Source: Paraburkholderia translucens
Lineage (GTDB): Bacteria > Pseudomonadota > Gammaproteobacteria > Burkholderiales > Burkholderiaceae
Assembly: GCF_020881035.1 (NCBI RefSeq)
Contig: NZ_JAJITC010000007.1
Location: 1 to 64,000, forward strand
Length of the DNA stretch: 64,000 nt
Reading direction: 5' to 3'
The notes below the pieces were generated by a model. That model had not been told where the DNA came from, ran no database searches, and saw only the letters and a list, made by a program, of their open reading frames with translations. This document shows, piece by piece, positions 62,926 through 64,000 of this stretch; within the stretch, counting starts at the first letter, position 1, and each line of letters starts with the position of its first letter. The translations under genes and the position numbers were made by a program.

Positions 62926-62966
62926 CGCGCGCGACTGTTGCGCCAGGCGCGCCCGCCCGGCATCAC

Positions 62967-63530
62967 TCAAAAGCCATGTTTGACGATGAGCGTCGCGCCC
63001 GTATCGTGTGAATGCAGAATCGCGACGCGCGCAGTACCGGAGAACACCCAGTCGTTGACCGTCAACGACAGGCGTCGCTGCGGTGACTGGCCAATCGACA
63101 GCACTGAGCCGTTCATCTGGACGAGCGACAATTGCGGTCCCGTGGACGGCCCCAGATGCAGAGGATTCGAAGCATCCCGCGCGGCGGCCTGTGCATCCGA
63201 TTCGGACACCGGTGCGAACTGCGGTCCGGCCGAGGCCAGCGACTTCGACGTGCCGGGCCGCACATCGCGCGTCACATCCACGCTATAAAAATTCTCAATT
63301 TGCGCATAGAACGGCTTGCCCTGGTCCCGCCGATACTCCATGGCATAGCGCTGCTGCTGCTCGAGATAGTGCCGCGGCTCGGGAATCGGTGGCACCACTT
63401 CGACAGGTGATGCCACGATGTTGGCGACCATCATCTTTTCGGGCGCATCGCCGAAAGGGCCGCCCGCATACGCGTAGCTGCTCATCACGACGAATAGCGC
63501 TCCGACAATCCTTTCGATTCGGCACGTCAT
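62967..63530 (-). CDS. Exported hypothetical protein
   Basis: A 187-residue protein with a signal peptide (MTCRIERIVGALFVVMSSYA, cleavage after YAYA near residue 22). The mature part includes PPIPEPRHYLEQQQRYAMEY and a beta-rich end (LTVNDWVFSGTARVAIL). ATG 63530 has GGGAGG 7 bases upstream, so it is chosen over ATG 63536. No family recognised. Convergent with the GlxA-type gene. Confidence 0.7.
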   Translation of the reverse strand: MTCRIERIVGALFVVMSSYAYAGGPFGDAPEKMMVANIVASPVEVVPPIPEPRHYLEQQQRYAMEYRRDQGKPFYAQIENFYSVDVTRDVRPGTSKSLASAGPQFAPVSESDAQAAARDASNPLHLGPSTGPQLSLVQMNGSVLSIGQSPQRRLSLTVNDWVFSGTARVAILHSHDTGATLIVKHGF

Positions 63531-63819
63531 TGGCATGCCTCCCGTGAAGGAGTTGAAACGTCACATGACTCAGCGCCCGACTCGCACCGGACGCCTAGTA
63601 GCGTCGCTTGCATTCAGACATTGTAGTCAGTCATTTTCGAACTGGTAGGTCAATGTGTGAGCTATCTCGCGTGATGCGCGAGCGCGTGCATCTTCGCGGC
63701 TCAACGTTGAAGCGAGTTGATGCGGAATGGGCGGGAATGATTGCTGAATGCGCTCTCACCGATCGAATATCCGGCAAAAGCGACCGGCGCAAGCCCGGCA
63801 AGCCGGCCACTCGCGGCAA

Positions 63820-63999
63820 TCAGTCCACCTGTGTCTGCCGCCCGTTGAATGACCGCGCAACGAGAGAAACGATCGTCCGAATGCGCTTTCGGCAACCGCG
63901 CAGCCCTGCGAGAACGGCATCGGGCGTGAAGCGCGCGACGAGCAGCAGCAAGGCGAGCAGCGCCGGACACCAGCGCAGATCGGTCGGCACGGGTTCGCG
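63820..63999 (-). CDS. C-terminal end of an unidentified gene
   Basis: The last 59 codons of a gene entering from the right edge. One hydrophobic segment (CPALLALLLLVARF) is followed by a basic tail (GLRGCRKRIRTIV to QTQVD). Composition is that of a membrane-anchored or transmembrane protein end. Stop TGA at 63820-63822. Too short to name. Confidence 0.55.
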   Translation of the reverse strand, partial: REPVPTDLRWCPALLALLLLVARFTPDAVLAGLRGCRKRIRTIVSLVARSFNGRQTQVD

Positions 64000-64000
64000 G

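Noticed and set aside
1..64000. CRISPR arrays, tRNA or rRNA genes, phage
   Set aside because: No spaced direct repeats, no tRNA-like cloverleaf and no structural phage genes were seen on reading; a dedicated scan was not possible.

Overview
This 64 kb window is from a high-GC betaproteobacterium, most likely Paraburkholderia or a close Burkholderiaceae relative. The evidence is the codon use, the gene families (PrpR/methylcitrate, DUF3597, DUF2795, a BceF/Wzc-type polysaccharide kinase) and the dense mix of transport and plant/soil-compound catabolism. No rRNA, tRNA, CRISPR array or intact mobile element was found.

Layout. (1) 0-8 kb: the 5' end of a 2-methylcitrate synthase gene divergent from the sigma-54 activator gene prpR, with a good -24/-12 promoter between them. 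Then come a tartrate/D-malate dehydrogenase, an AstE/AspA-type deacylase, an aromatic-acid MFS transporter with a strong terminator, and a LysE exporter divergent from an Lrp regulator. (2) 8-17 kb: a beta-1,4-galactan utilisation locus (GH53, GH42, binding protein, two permeases, MalK-type ATPase) with a divergent LacI regulator and two matching operators; the ATPase gene is frameshifted. (3) 17-35 kb: an exopolysaccharide cluster with Wzc kinase, three glycosyltransferases, flippase, polymerase, ManC, undecaprenyl-phosphate sugar transferase and a glycoside hydrolase. An ATP-grasp enzyme lies at each edge (17.7-18.8 and 34.1-35.1 kb), and an AraC regulator is next to wzc.

(4) 35-39 kb: a 4,5-cleavage (protocatechuate/gallate) lower-pathway operon with transporter, LigJ-type hydratase, LigK/GalC-type aldolase and an unusual leaderless binding-protein homologue. 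(5) 40-47 kb: small conserved proteins, a Na/Pi-cotransporter-like protein, vanillate demethylase VanAB with a divergent MarR regulator, then DUF2795 and DUF72 genes. (6) 47-59 kb: an organosulfur region with a selenium-binding/methanethiol-oxidase-like protein, a membrane partner, a TauABC-like transporter with TauD-like dioxygenase, an amino-acid-type ABC transporter without ATPase, and a divergent SsuABC-like transporter. A perfect 14-bp inverted repeat sits in the divergent promoter region. (7) 59-64 kb: a lower-GC patch with a PhyH dioxygenase and a transposase remnant, a zinc-finger protein, an isonitrile-hydratase-like enzyme divergent from a GlxA-type regulator, and an exported protein.

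Overall this is accessory-type metabolism: galactan, aromatic acids from lignin, propionate, sulfonates and capsule/EPS, each with its own transporter and often its own divergent regulator. The least ordinary items are the paired ATP-grasp genes at the two EPS edges, the leaderless binding protein in the aromatic operon, the sulfur region with its inverted repeat, and the frameshifted galactan ATPase.
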